DNA of 23,341 nucleotides from Pullilachnospira_A gallistercoris (GCA_018712125.1 DVHM01000024.1:1-23341); one strand, 5' to 3'. Shown: positions 7,503-15,261, counted from the stretch's first letter. Numbers and translations are program-made. Notes: a model not told the origin generated them from the letters alone.

Positions 7503-9011
7503 CTAACACCTGCTCTTCTTGAATTCTTTCGCCGTCTCCGTGATCTTCTCGATCAGTTCCTCCGAAATCTCCTTCTTCTCCTCGATCTCCTGTCCAATCT
7601 CCGGATGCTTCTCATCGAAATAGCGGAGCATCTCTGTCTGGAATTCCTTGATCTCACGGGTCTCAACCCCCAGCATAACCTTGTGGGTAGCCGCACAGAG
7701 GGTAATAACCTTCTCGTGGAGACTTAAGGGATGACACAGCGGCTGTTTCAGCAGCTCCATCAGGCCGCTTCCGTACTCCAGCTGCTCCTTGGTGGACGCG
7801 TCCAGATCGGAACTGAACTGGGTAAAGACCTCCATCTCCCGGTACTGTGCCAGATCGATACGGATGCTTCCCGCCGCCTTCTTCATCGCTTTCGTCTGAG
7901 CGGCGCCGCCCACACGGGACACGGAAAGTCCGACGTTTACCGCGGGACGCATACCTGCGGCAAACAGGCTGCTCTCCAGGAAAATCTGTCCGTCCGTGAT
8001 GGAAATCACGTTGGTGGGAATGTAGGCCGACACATCCCCGGCCTGGGTCTCAATAATCGGCAGCGCCGTGATGGACCCGCCGCCCTTCTCCTCGCTCAGG
8101 CGGCTGGAGCGCTCCAGCAGTCTGGAATGAAGATAGAAAACGTCTCCGGGGTAAGCCTCACGTCCCGGGGAACGTCCCAGCAGAAGGGACAGCGCACGGT
8201 AAGCTACCGCGTGCTTGGACAGATCGTCGTAGACAATCAGCACGTCCTTTCCCTGATACATGAAGTACTCCGCCATAGCCGTTCCGGCATAGGGCGCGAT
8301 ATACTGCAGGGGCGCGCAGTCACTGGCTGTGGAGGACATCACAATCGTGTGCTCCATGGCCCCGTTGGTCTTCAAGGTATTTACCACCTGCGCCACCGTG
8401 GACGCCTTCTGTCCGATGGCCACATAGATACAGATTACCCCGTTGCCCTTCTGATTGATAATGGTATCCAGGGCAATGGATGTCTTTCCTGTCTGACGGT
8501 CTCCGATGATCAGCTCACGCTGACCGCGGCCGATGGGGAACATGGCGTCGATGGAGAGGATTCCCGTCTCCATGGGAACGCCGACCGACTTACGATCTAC
8601 AATTCCCGGAGCCTCGTGCTCCACAGGATAGTAGTCGTCCGATTCGATCTTGCCCAGTCCGTCAATGGCTTCTCCCAGTGCGTTGACCACGCGTCCGAGA
8701 TACTGGTCTCCCACGGGAACGCCGGCTTTCTTTCCGGTGCGGGTTACCTTGGTACCCTCCCGGATCTCACGATCGCTTCCGAAGAGAATGACTCCGATTT
8801 CGTCTTTCTTTATATCCTGCACCATGCCTTTTTCGCCGGTCTCAAAGGTCACAATCTCGCCGTACATGGCGTGATCGATGCCGTAGATCGTCGCGATTCC
8901 GTCGCCTACGGACACCACCGTTCCCACTTCGCCGTCTTTGCTGATGCTGTCAAAATTTTCTATTTCCTCTTTCAGGATGGAAATAATTTCATCTGAATTG
9001 AATCCGCTCAC
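7503..9011 (-). CDS. atpA: ATP synthase F1 subunit alpha
   Basis: A 502-residue non-catalytic nucleotide-binding subunit of F1, of the usual length. The P-loop GDRQTGKT is at 170-177. SVSRVGGAAQ carries the arginine that reaches into the beta-subunit active site. The N-terminal beta-barrel (about 25-95) contains VVSVGDGIATIYG. The start is GTG, supported by GGAGG 7 bases upstream; that site overlaps the atpH stop 4 bases away. Confidence 0.97.
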   Translation of the reverse strand: MSGFNSDEIISILKEEIENFDSISKDGEVGTVVSVGDGIATIYGIDHAMYGEIVTFETGEKGMVQDIKKDEIGVILFGSDREIREGTKVTRTGKKAGVPVGDQYLGRVVNALGEAIDGLGKIESDDYYPVEHEAPGIVDRKSVGVPMETGILSIDAMFPIGRGQRELIIGDRQTGKTSIALDTIINQKGNGVICIYVAIGQKASTVAQVVNTLKTNGAMEHTIVMSSTASDCAPLQYIAPYAGTAMAEYFMYQGKDVLIVYDDLSKHAVAYRALSLLLGRSPGREAYPGDVFYLHSRLLERSSRLSEEKGGGSITALPIIETQAGDVSAYIPTNVISITDGQIFLESSLFAAGMRPAVNVGLSVSRVGGAAQTKAMKKAAGSIRIDLAQYREMEVFTQFSSDLDASTKEQLEYGSGLMELLKQPLCHPLSLHEKVITLCAATHKVMLGVETREIKEFQTEMLRYFDEKHPEIGQEIEEKKEISEELIEKITETAKEFKKSRC

Positions 9012-9015
9012 CTTT

Positions 9016-9543
9016 TTACCTCCAGGTCAATTGTTCTTGCATTCTCTGCAGACGCCCTTTCAGGCTCCAGTCATACTCGTCGCTGCCCACATGCAGAATA
9101 AATCCGCCGAACAGCCCCGGATCCCTCTGGATTTCCACCTGAGCCTCATCCGCTCCGTACTTCCTGCAGAGAAACTGCCGGATCTCTTCCAGCCGCTGCT
9201 CATCCGGAGGCTCCACACAGGTCAGCTGTGCCTGAAGAATGCGCTTCTGCTGCCTGCAATAGCTGTCATAGGCCTCAAAAATTTCCCCGATGCGGTTCAT
9301 CTTCTCATATCTGCAGACAACCTTCAGAAAATTCCGGATGGAAGAGGGGAAAATGCGGTCGATGACCTTCTCTTTTTTCGCGATGAAGATCGTCGGATTT
9401 GTGAGTACCTCCAGAAGCTCCGGTGTCTGCGCAAACAGATTCCTCGTCTCCTCAATATCCTCCGCAGGAACCTTCAGTTCATACAGCACGCGGGCATATC
9501 CCCGCGCCCAGGAAGTCTCAATGATTCTTTGCTGTCTTTTCAT
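9016..9543 (-). CDS. atpH: ATP synthase subunit delta
   Basis: A 175-residue peripheral-stalk protein that joins F1 to the b subunits. The N-terminal helical bundle begins IIETSWARGYARVLYEL. The C-terminal region (GADEAQVEIQRDPGLFGGFI, then LHVGSDEYDWSLKGRL) matches the family's conserved end. The start at 9543 places the conserved YAR motif at the expected distance and has AGGTGG 6 bases upstream. It overlaps the end of atpF by 26 bases. An earlier in-frame ATG would give a long non-conserved N-terminus. Confidence 0.93.
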   Translation of the reverse strand: MKRQQRIIETSWARGYARVLYELKVPAEDIEETRNLFAQTPELLEVLTNPTIFIAKKEKVIDRIFPSSIRNFLKVVCRYEKMNRIGEIFEAYDSYCRQQKRILQAQLTCVEPPDEQRLEEIRQFLCRKYGADEAQVEIQRDPGLFGGFILHVGSDEYDWSLKGRLQRMQEQLTWR

Positions 9544-10015
9544 TGGCACCACCTGTCTCTTCCAGGAATCTGTCATACAGCTCCTGACCATCTGTATTTT
9601 CCTGCATAATCTTCTGGGCCGCCGTCATAGCCAGTCCGGCGATCTCCGTCTGCAGAGCGCTCATCGTCTGCTCTCTCTCCCTGCGGATATCATCCTTGGC
9701 ACTCTCCACCATGGCTCCAGCCTTGACGCTGGCATCCTGGAGGATGCGTTCGTACTCGCTCTTCGCCTCATCCCGGGCTTGCTTGACAATTTTTTCTGAC
9801 TCTTCCTGAGCGCCGCTTAAGGCATCGGCGTACTCCTGCTTCATCTTCAGGGCTTCTTCCTGCGTATCTCTCGCGTTCTGCAGCCCGTCTGCGATCATCT
9901 TCTCCCTCTGTTCCATGATGTTCATGACCGGCTTAATCAGAAAATGCCGCAGAAGCAAAAAGAGAACCAGAAAATTGATGAGTGTCCAGACCAGGGTTGA
10001 ATTAAACTCCAGCAT
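9518..10015 (-). CDS. atpF: ATP synthase Fo subunit b
   Basis: A 165-residue peripheral-stalk subunit. One N-terminal membrane helix (about 7-28, LVWTLINFLVLFLLLRHFLI) is followed by KPVMNIMEQRE and a long charged coiled coil (about 35-150), typical of b dimers. GGAGG lies 8 bases before the ATG. The gene starts 48 bases after atpE and its 3' end overlaps atpH by 26 bases. Confidence 0.95.
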   Translation of the reverse strand: MLEFNSTLVWTLINFLVLFLLLRHFLIKPVMNIMEQREKMIADGLQNARDTQEEALKMKQEYADALSGAQEESEKIVKQARDEAKSEYERILQDASVKAGAMVESAKDDIRREREQTMSALQTEIAGLAMTAAQKIMQENTDGQELYDRFLEETGGANEKTAKNH

Positions 10016-10063
10016 CTGTCCTGCCTCCCTTTCTGTTCTTGTTCTGTCCGTCTTTGTCCTGTA

Positions 10064-10282
10064 CTACAGAAGAAGAATGATCAGCATTGCCACGATCAAT
10101 CCGTAGATTGCGGTTGCCTCTGCCAGGGCACATCCGAGGATCAGAGCCTTCGTGATCTTTCCGTCAGCTTCCGGCTGTCTCGCGATCGCGTCCACTGCCT
10201 TTGACGTTGCCATACCGATACCAATACCTGCGCCTACACCTGTGATTGCTGCAATACCTGCTCCAATTGCGATAAGATCCAT
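10064..10282 (-). CDS. atpE: ATP synthase Fo subunit c (rotor ring)
   Basis: A 72-residue hairpin of two membrane helices joined by the polar loop ARQPEADGK. Glu55 (ALAEATAIYG) is the ion-binding carboxylate. Aligned to the sodium-binding c subunit of Ilyobacter, the sodium ligand Gln32 is replaced by Ile22 and Ser66 by Ala56, while the equivalent of Tyr70 is kept as Tyr60. This argues for proton rather than sodium coupling. The ATG at 10282 has AGGAG 8 bases upstream; the open frame extends further, but the extra residues (KSKRKNTFRKGEK) are not part of a c subunit. Confidence 0.95.
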   Translation of the reverse strand: MDLIAIGAGIAAITGVGAGIGIGMATSKAVDAIARQPEADGKITKALILGCALAEATAIYGLIVAMLIILLL

Positions 10283-10349
10283 GATTTTTTCTCCTTTTCT
10301 AAACGTGTTTTTTCTTTTTGATTTCAAATGAAATATATCTGGGAAACGG

Positions 10350-11078
10350 CTACTCCGATTCCTCCTTGATAAACAGGGCTGTCAGAAATACAAAGACGTA
10401 TGCCTGAAGCAAACCGTCGAAAATATCGAAGTAAAAACTTACCGGTATCGGAATAATCATCGGAACCACTGTCTTTACCAGTTCCATAATGATGAATCCC
10501 GCCACCATATTTCCGAACAACCGCATACACAGCGACAGCGGACGGATCACGACTTCCATGAGCATGATCGGCGTTACAAGCGCCACCGGCTGTGTGAAAT
10601 TTTTCAGCCATCCCTTCACTCCGTGCAGTCGGATACCGGAGTATTCGATGATGCACATGCTTAAGATGGCCAGGGCTGCCGTCACATTGAGATCCTTTGT
10701 GGGGGGCTTGAACCCAAGCACCGGAATCACATTGGATATGCCGATAAATACCAGCATACTCGTCAGCCACGGAACAAACTTCCGATTTTCCTTCCCGATG
10801 ATTCCCGTGAAGAAATTGTCGGCCCAGCTCATCCCAAACTCCAGCAAAAGCTGGACTTTTCCCGGGTTTTCTACCCGCAGGTTTCTGGTCAGCAGTATGG
10901 ATACCACCACCAGCACGGCCATAATGATCCATGTGACTACCACGGACTCCGTGATTCCTCCCACAAGGGGCAGCTTAAACACTACTTTCGGCGCCAGCTC
11001 CTCTGTCAGTCTCTCAGCAAAATCTCCCGTGTCTCTCCCTCCCTTCAGAGCAAATAAATAAGGGAATTCATTTATCAT
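10350..11078 (-). CDS. atpB: ATP synthase Fo subunit a
   Basis: A 242-residue stator protein with about five or six membrane helices that forms the ion half-channels. The essential arginine is Arg186 in LSLCMRLFGNMVAG, with Asn190 nearby and Gln225 in the last helix (GLLQAYVFVFLTALF), all conserved in the family. The ATG has a GGGGGGA ribosome site 5-6 bases upstream. It is the first gene of the operon; no atpI or atpZ gene precedes it, since the 308-bp upstream region has no credible reading frame on the minus strand. Confidence 0.96.
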   Translation of the reverse strand: MINEFPYLFALKGGRDTGDFAERLTEELAPKVVFKLPLVGGITESVVVTWIIMAVLVVVSILLTRNLRVENPGKVQLLLEFGMSWADNFFTGIIGKENRKFVPWLTSMLVFIGISNVIPVLGFKPPTKDLNVTAALAILSMCIIEYSGIRLHGVKGWLKNFTQPVALVTPIMLMEVVIRPLSLCMRLFGNMVAGFIIMELVKTVVPMIIPIPVSFYFDIFDGLLQAYVFVFLTALFIKEESE

Positions 11079-11109
11079 GAAATCCCCCCACGCCCTTGTG
11101 TTTTTCTAA

Positions 11110-11138
11110 ATATTACTTCCATAATTTTTGTTTGTCAA
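11110..11138 (-). promoter_or_regulatory. Sigma-A promoter of the ATP synthase operon
   Basis: On the minus strand a perfect -35 TTGACA (11133-11138) and a -10 TAATAT (11110-11115) are separated by exactly 17 bp. Transcription should start near 11103, about 25 nt before atpB. The near-consensus hexamers fit strong constitutive expression. Upstream is a run of nine A, CGA and eight T (11163-11182) that may act as an AT-rich UP-like element; this last point is inference. Confidence 0.85.
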
Positions 11139-11264
11139 CAAAAAATATGTTCAATGATCACGAAAAAAAAACGATTTTTTTTGTTACTTTTTCATCTTTT
11201 TCAGCGAAGGTACACCCGGCAATATCCACGTCCGAAAAGGCTCTTTTTGTTTTTTATGAAATCT

Positions 11265-11314
11265 TTGTAAAGTCCTCCCGGAGATTGTAAAGAATCCGTT
11301 AAGAAAATGTAAAA
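11265..11314 (+). promoter_or_regulatory. Candidate Pho box upstream of the phosphate transporter gene
   Basis: Repeats with a TGTAAA-like core occur at 11285 (TTGTAAAG), 11296 (CCGTTAAG) and 11307 (ATGTAAAA), exactly 11 bp apart. A further exact copy of TTGTAAAG is at 11265, 20 bp before the first. They end just before the -35 of the pit promoter, about -72 to -43 from the predicted start. Direct repeats of about 11 bp containing TTTACA/TTAACA-like units are the known binding pattern of PhoP response regulators in Firmicutes. Binding here is inference. Confidence 0.5.
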
Positions 11315-11321
11315 TATAAAA

Positions 11322-11350
11322 TTGACTGTGCCATGCCGCTATGCTATACT
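11322..11350 (+). promoter_or_regulatory. Sigma-A promoter of the pit operon
   Basis: TTGACT (11322-11327) and TATACT (11345-11350) are separated by 17 bp. Predicted transcription starts near 11357, leaving a leader of about 30 nt that ends in AAGGAG before the ATG at 11387. The promoter is divergent from that of the ATP synthase operon. Confidence 0.85.
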
Positions 11351-11386
11351 TGCTTGGGAATTACCCGCATACAAGGAGATAAAATC

Positions 11387-12445
11387 ATGGATTACAACAT
11401 ATCACTTTCCTATTTTATTGATCAGCTGGGTTCGCATCCCATACTGCTGGTCTCGGTACTCCTTACACTGGGCGTTATCTTCGTAAACGGATGGACCGAC
11501 GCCCCCAACGCCATTGCCACCTGTGTTTCCACCCGCTGTATCGGTGTGAACAAGGCGATCATTATGGCGGCGATCTTCAATTTTCTCGGTGTTCTGATCA
11601 TGACGCTCTTCAATGCCGAAGTCGCCATGACCATCAAGAACATGGTTAATTTCGAAGGCAACAACAACGACGCGCTCATCGCGCTGTGCGCGGCCATGGC
11701 TGCTATTGTCATCTGGGCCATCGGCGCATGGTATTTCGGCATTCCCACCAGTGAGAGTCATGCTCTCATCGCCGGTCTGACCGGTGCGGCGATCGCTCTT
11801 CAGGGCGGTCTTACCGGCGTCAACCCTCATGAATGGCTGAAAGTCATCTACGGACTTGTCCTTTCCACCATCATCGGTTTTGGCGTCGGCTATCTTATCT
11901 GCAAGCTGATCACAATCTTATTTTCCAGATGCAACCGAAAAAAGGCCAACACCTTCTTCAGCGGTGCTCAGGTGGCGGGCGGAGCCGCCATGGCGTTCGT
12001 TCACGGAGCCCAGGACGGCCAGAAATTCCTCGGCGTACTGCTGCTGGGTCTCTTCCTGGTCAACGACATGGACGACACCTCCGGCGCTGTGATTCCTGTG
12101 TGGATGATGCTTCTGTGTTCTATTGTCATGGGTGTAGGAACCTCCATCGGCGGTAAGAAGATCATCAAGTCCGTAGGCATGGATATGGTCAAGCTGGAGA
12201 AATATCAGGGCTTCTCCGCGGATGTGGCAGCGTCCCTGTGCATTTTCTTTTCCACAATTCTCGGTATTCCGGTCAGCACGACCCATGTGAAAACCACCGC
12301 CATCATGGGCGTGGGAGCGGTAAAGCGCATGTCAGCCATCAACTACGCCGTGGTAAAGGACATGGTTCTGACCTGGGTTCTGACCTTCCCTGGCTGCGGT
12401 CTGATCGGCTTCGGAATGGCCAAGCTGTTTTTGTTCCTGCTGTAA
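11387..12445 (+). CDS. pit: Inorganic phosphate transporter, PiT family
   Basis: A 352-residue membrane protein with roughly ten helices that imports phosphate (as a metal-phosphate complex with protons, or with sodium, depending on the family member). The inverted-repeat signatures are visible: GWTDAPNAIAT at 35-45, IPTSESHALIAG at 119-130, HGAQDGQK at 206-213 and IPVSTTHVK at 294-302. The ATG at 11387 has AAGGAG about 8 bases upstream, and the protein begins MDYNISLSYF. An upstream in-frame ATG overlaps the promoter -10 region and is excluded. A DUF47 gene follows after 35 bases, the usual pit partner. A candidate Pho box lies upstream. Confidence 0.94.
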   Translation: MDYNISLSYFIDQLGSHPILLVSVLLTLGVIFVNGWTDAPNAIATCVSTRCIGVNKAIIMAAIFNFLGVLIMTLFNAEVAMTIKNMVNFEGNNNDALIALCAAMAAIVIWAIGAWYFGIPTSESHALIAGLTGAAIALQGGLTGVNPHEWLKVIYGLVLSTIIGFGVGYLICKLITILFSRCNRKKANTFFSGAQVAGGAAMAFVHGAQDGQKFLGVLLLGLFLVNDMDDTSGAVIPVWMMLLCSIVMGVGTSIGGKKIIKSVGMDMVKLEKYQGFSADVAASLCIFFSTILGIPVSTTHVKTTAIMGVGAVKRMSAINYAVVKDMVLTWVLTFPGCGLIGFGMAKLFLFLL

Positions 12446-12480
12446 CATACAATCATCTGGATAAGAAAAAGGAGTAAAAG

Positions 12481-13101
12481 ATGAAACAGAAAAAGGATAA
12501 CTTCTACTACAAAAATCTGGTAACCTGCGTGGAATGCTCTTACAAAGCCGCAAATTTCCTCAAGAACGCTGTCCGCGATTACGACCACTCCGCTCTGGAG
12601 AAAAATCTGGAAGAGATGCACGCCATGGAACAGGAAGCGGACACGCAAAAACACAAGATGACCAGCGCTCTGATGCAGGCCTTCATTACCCCCATTGAGC
12701 GGGAGGATCTTGTGGCGCTGAGCAGCTATCTGGACGACATTACCGACGCTCTGGACGAAGTGTTGATGGAATTCTATATCTGTGATATCCGGGAAATCCG
12801 GGAAGACGTCCTGCCCTTTATCGACCTGCTGCCGGAATGTGTTTCCGCTCTCCACGACGTGTTAAAAGAGCTGAAGCATTTCAAGACTTCCAAAACCATT
12901 GAAGATTACATCATCAAAGTAAATGATCTGGAGGAACAGGGGGACAAGCTCTATCGGATTTGTCTCCATCAGCTCTATCAGGAAGAGGATGTCCGCACCA
13001 TCATCATCTGGCGGAATATCTACGAGGGCATTGAGAAATGTCTGGATACCTGCGAACATGCTGCCGACATCGTATCCACAGTCATCATGAAAAATTCGTA
13101 A
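12481..13101 (+). CDS. DUF47 / PhoU-like phosphate transport accessory protein
   Basis: A 206-residue all-helical cytoplasmic protein of the DUF47 (PhoU-related) family, generally found beside pit and thought to modulate it. The two repeats carry metal-binding E/D motifs: EQEADTQKHKM in the first half and LEEQGDKLYR in the second, plus SSYLDDITDALDEV between them. AAGGAG precedes the ATG, and the gene is 35 bases after pit with no terminator between, so the two form an operon. Its last 17 bases overlap the 3' end of the opposite-strand GIY-YIG gene. Confidence 0.9.
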   Translation: MKQKKDNFYYKNLVTCVECSYKAANFLKNAVRDYDHSALEKNLEEMHAMEQEADTQKHKMTSALMQAFITPIEREDLVALSSYLDDITDALDEVLMEFYICDIREIREDVLPFIDLLPECVSALHDVLKELKHFKTSKTIEDYIIKVNDLEEQGDKLYRICLHQLYQEEDVRTIIIWRNIYEGIEKCLDTCEHAADIVSTVIMKNS

Positions 13102-13351
13102 GCAGCGCGCTGCCGCCCGCGATCAGTCGTTCCTTCTCCTTCCGGGAGAGCCTCTTGATCGCGGCCTCGCGTTTCATGGCAAGGGACTTTGTATCGCTCT
13201 CTTCCGCGTAAACCAGTGTCACCGGTGTGCGGGAGCGGGTATACTTAGCCCCTTTTTTTTCGTTGTGGGTACGGATCCGCTGCCGCAGATCATTGGTGTA
13301 CCCGGTATAATAGGTTCCGTCGCTGCATTCTACAATATAAGTATAATACAT
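13085..13351 (-). CDS. GIY-YIG domain protein, UPF0213 (YhbQ-like) family
   Basis: An 88-residue single-domain protein, typical of the stand-alone GIY-YIG family whose cellular role is unsettled (DNA metabolism is suspected). The GIY-like strand is YYTYIVECSD (2-11) and the YIG-like strand is YYTGYTND (14-21). A conserved arginine (about residue 26) and histidine (29) follow, and Glu62 in KREAAIKRL is the expected catalytic metal ligand. AGAGGAAG sits just before the ATG. The 3' end overlaps the convergent DUF47 gene by 17 bases. A 24-bp palindrome lies 26 bp upstream of the start. Confidence 0.88.
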   Translation of the reverse strand: MYYTYIVECSDGTYYTGYTNDLRQRIRTHNEKKGAKYTRSRTPVTLVYAEESDTKSLAMKREAAIKRLSRKEKERLIAGGSALLTNFS

Positions 13352-13376
13352 TTCTTCCTCTGCGTGATCTATGTAC

Positions 13377-13400
13377 TCAGTAACGCCGGGGCGTTACTGA
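13377..13400. repeat. 24-bp perfect palindrome upstream of the GIY-YIG gene
   Basis: Arms TCAGTAACGCC and GGCGTTACTGA (11 bp, perfectly complementary) are separated by GG. There is no T-run on either side, so a Rho-independent terminator is unlikely. It sits between the spoIIQ stop (13544) and the GIY-YIG start (13351), where it would be in the leader of the GIY-YIG transcript or act as a protein-binding site on DNA. Confidence 0.7.
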
Positions 13401-13543
13401 AGAATCTATATAAAGCAATCTCCCTCCCTGTTTCGAAAGAGAGATTACCCTATATCATATGCCTTATTCTTCTGTTTGTGATCTCCTTCTCCGTCAACAC
13501 CGCCTGCCGGTTCTTTCGATTCCCGTCACAGTGCCAACGGCGG

Positions 13544-14326
13544 TCACTCCTCCGTCCCCGTTTCGCTCAGAAAATCCAGCGGATTTCTGTTCTCGCCGTC
13601 CTGGCGGATCTGGAAATAGAGGTTGCTGCCCTCCACCGAGTAATACTTGGTGGGCTCACTGATATAACCGATGGTCTCTCCGGCCTCCACCACATCGCCG
13701 GTGGCCAGCGGCACTTCCTTCAGCTGACCGTAGACGGCCTGATAACCGTCGCCCAGGTCCATGGTAACGGTAACGCCTGTCTGGGCGTTGGTCTCAATGG
13801 ACGTCACTTTTCCTCTGGCTGCCGCCATGACCTTGTCATTGACCTTTCCCGAGATAATCAGCGCCGGGTTGTACTTGTACTGCTGCAGTGTGGGAAAATA
13901 GACGGTCTTGTCCATGCTGTAGGAAATCAGCACATCCCCGTCCACCGGCCAGGACAGTTCCCCGTTAAAGTGGAGATCCTCTTCCCCCGCCGATGTATCG
14001 GACTGCGCCTGGACCCCGGCATCCGCCTGGGCCGCCTGATTCGCCGACTCCTGCTCCTGGAGGACATCAGCCTGTTCCTGGGTCTCCTGGCGGGGCAGAA
14101 CCACAGCAGAGGCACTCTGGGTGTCCTCCTCCTCTTCCGCCTGCTGCCGGGCCTCCTCCAGAGCTTCCTGTTCCTCCTGCTCGGCCTGCCGCAGCGCGTC
14201 CTGCCGGGCGTCATATTTCTGCCAAAAGTAAAGCAGGGCAAATCCGATGCAAGCTACAACCAGGATTGTCCCCGCAATCTGATACTGCAATTTTCTGTTT
14301 CTCTGACGATATCCTGTATTTTTCAT
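13544..14326 (-). CDS. spoIIQ: SpoIIQ-like stage II sporulation protein, degenerate LytM/M23 domain
   Basis: A 260-residue protein. One membrane helix (about 17-35) follows a short basic cytoplasmic tail. A Glu/Gln/Ala-rich extracellular linker (about 40-118) leads to a LytM/M23 domain (about 122-254, NGELSWPVDGDV to NPLDFL). SpoIIQ is made in the forespore, binds SpoIIIAH of the mother cell across the septum, and is needed for engulfment and the feeding-tube complex. The identification rests on architecture and on the adjacent spoIID, an order also seen in Bacillus. The zinc ligands of active M23 peptidases are missing: where HxxxD is expected there is YNPALII, and the HLHF motif reads NLYF. 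AGGAGG precedes the ATG; spoIID ends 47 bases upstream. A plain M23 protein is the alternative. Confidence 0.8.
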   Translation of the reverse strand: MKNTGYRQRNRKLQYQIAGTILVVACIGFALLYFWQKYDARQDALRQAEQEEQEALEEARQQAEEEEDTQSASAVVLPRQETQEQADVLQEQESANQAAQADAGVQAQSDTSAGEEDLHFNGELSWPVDGDVLISYSMDKTVYFPTLQQYKYNPALIISGKVNDKVMAAARGKVTSIETNAQTGVTVTMDLGDGYQAVYGQLKEVPLATGDVVEAGETIGYISEPTKYYSVEGSNLYFQIRQDGENRNPLDFLSETGTEE

Positions 14327-14373
14327 TTTCCTGCCTCCTATCTATAGTGATAGGATTGCCCGGAAATCATATT

Positions 14374-15219
14374 TTATTCAGCGGATATCTCGATTCCCGT
14401 ATAATAGTACTGGAGAATACTGGTGTAGGTGGCGCCCATTTTCGCCATCTCGTTGGCCCCGTAGATGCTGACGCCGAATCCGTGTCCGATTCCCTTCGTC
14501 ACGATCCGGTATTCGTCGCCGGCGTCCTTGATGGAGAAACTGCAGGATGGCAGATCCAGCAGCCGCTGCATCTCCTCCCCGGAAATCACGCGTCCGTCCA
14601 ATGTCAGTTCTCTCACATAGCCGGCACTGTCCAGTGTGACATTTTCTATGGTCTCCCCCGGAAGGTTCCAGGTCTGCTGACATGTCTCCTGAAAATCTTT
14701 TTTCTTTACAAAAAATACGCTCAGGTAGTCCGACTCCTCCATGTCCTGGCTGCTCTCCACCGACTGGAGATAGGGAAAATCGCTCCTCCCATAGACCTCT
14801 TCCATGGAGCGGGTCCTGCCGTCGGACAGATAGTGGTACTCCGGGTAAATGTAATCCCCGCCGCAGGTAATAACCTCCCCGCTGGTGGCAATGATGGCTT
14901 TCTGAAATTTTTCATAGTAGGCGCTGTAATTTTCTCCCCACCGCTGCGCCAGCTCCCGCGGCGTCAGTTGGGCAGGCTCCTTCGTCTGATCCTCCTGCGC
15001 CTTCCGGCACCTTGTCCGATCGATGACGGCCTGCATTTTCAGGGTCTCCATCTCGTATTCCGGCGAAATCTCAGCCGCCATCATGTAGAGCAGCTTCTCC
15101 TCCCCGTCGGCGAAGCGCAGCTTCTCTCCCCTGCTGCTGCCTTTGGGAAACAGCGTGATGATCAGCGACAATCCCAGGCACAAAAGCGCCGCCGCCCCGA
15201 TAACTTTCCATCTTCTCAT
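14374..15219 (-). CDS. spoIID: Stage II sporulation protein D, peptidoglycan lytic transglycosylase
   Basis: A 281-residue protein. A signal anchor (about 5-24) places the rest outside the mother-cell membrane. SpoIID cleaves denuded glycan during engulfment, with SpoIIM and SpoIIP. The catalytic glutamate is Glu50 in MMAAEISPEYEMETLKMQAV, the counterpart of Glu88 in Bacillus. The C-terminal signature GIGHGFGVSIYGANEMA and the middle CGGDYIYPEYHYLSDGRT region are conserved. GAGAGG lies 9 bases before the ATG. rsmA ends 42 bases upstream. A CATAACAA hexamer-like element about 20 bases upstream of the start resembles the sigma-E -10 consensus, but I found no convincing -35, so the promoter is uncertain. 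Confidence 0.92.
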   Translation of the reverse strand: MRRWKVIGAAALLCLGLSLIITLFPKGSSRGEKLRFADGEEKLLYMMAAEISPEYEMETLKMQAVIDRTRCRKAQEDQTKEPAQLTPRELAQRWGENYSAYYEKFQKAIIATSGEVITCGGDYIYPEYHYLSDGRTRSMEEVYGRSDFPYLQSVESSQDMEESDYLSVFFVKKKDFQETCQQTWNLPGETIENVTLDSAGYVRELTLDGRVISGEEMQRLLDLPSCSFSIKDAGDEYRIVTKGIGHGFGVSIYGANEMAKMGATYTSILQYYYTGIEISAE

Positions 15220-15261
15220 AGGGTTTTCCTCTCATCTATTGTTATGCCCTATGAGACCCTT

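Noticed and set aside
11096..11290. 64-codon plus-strand open frame in the atpB-pit gap
   Set aside because: It is AT-rich sequence spanning the atp promoter and has no ribosome site.
13544..14326. Active M23 peptidoglycan endopeptidase
   Set aside because: The histidine and aspartate zinc ligands are not present at the expected motifs.
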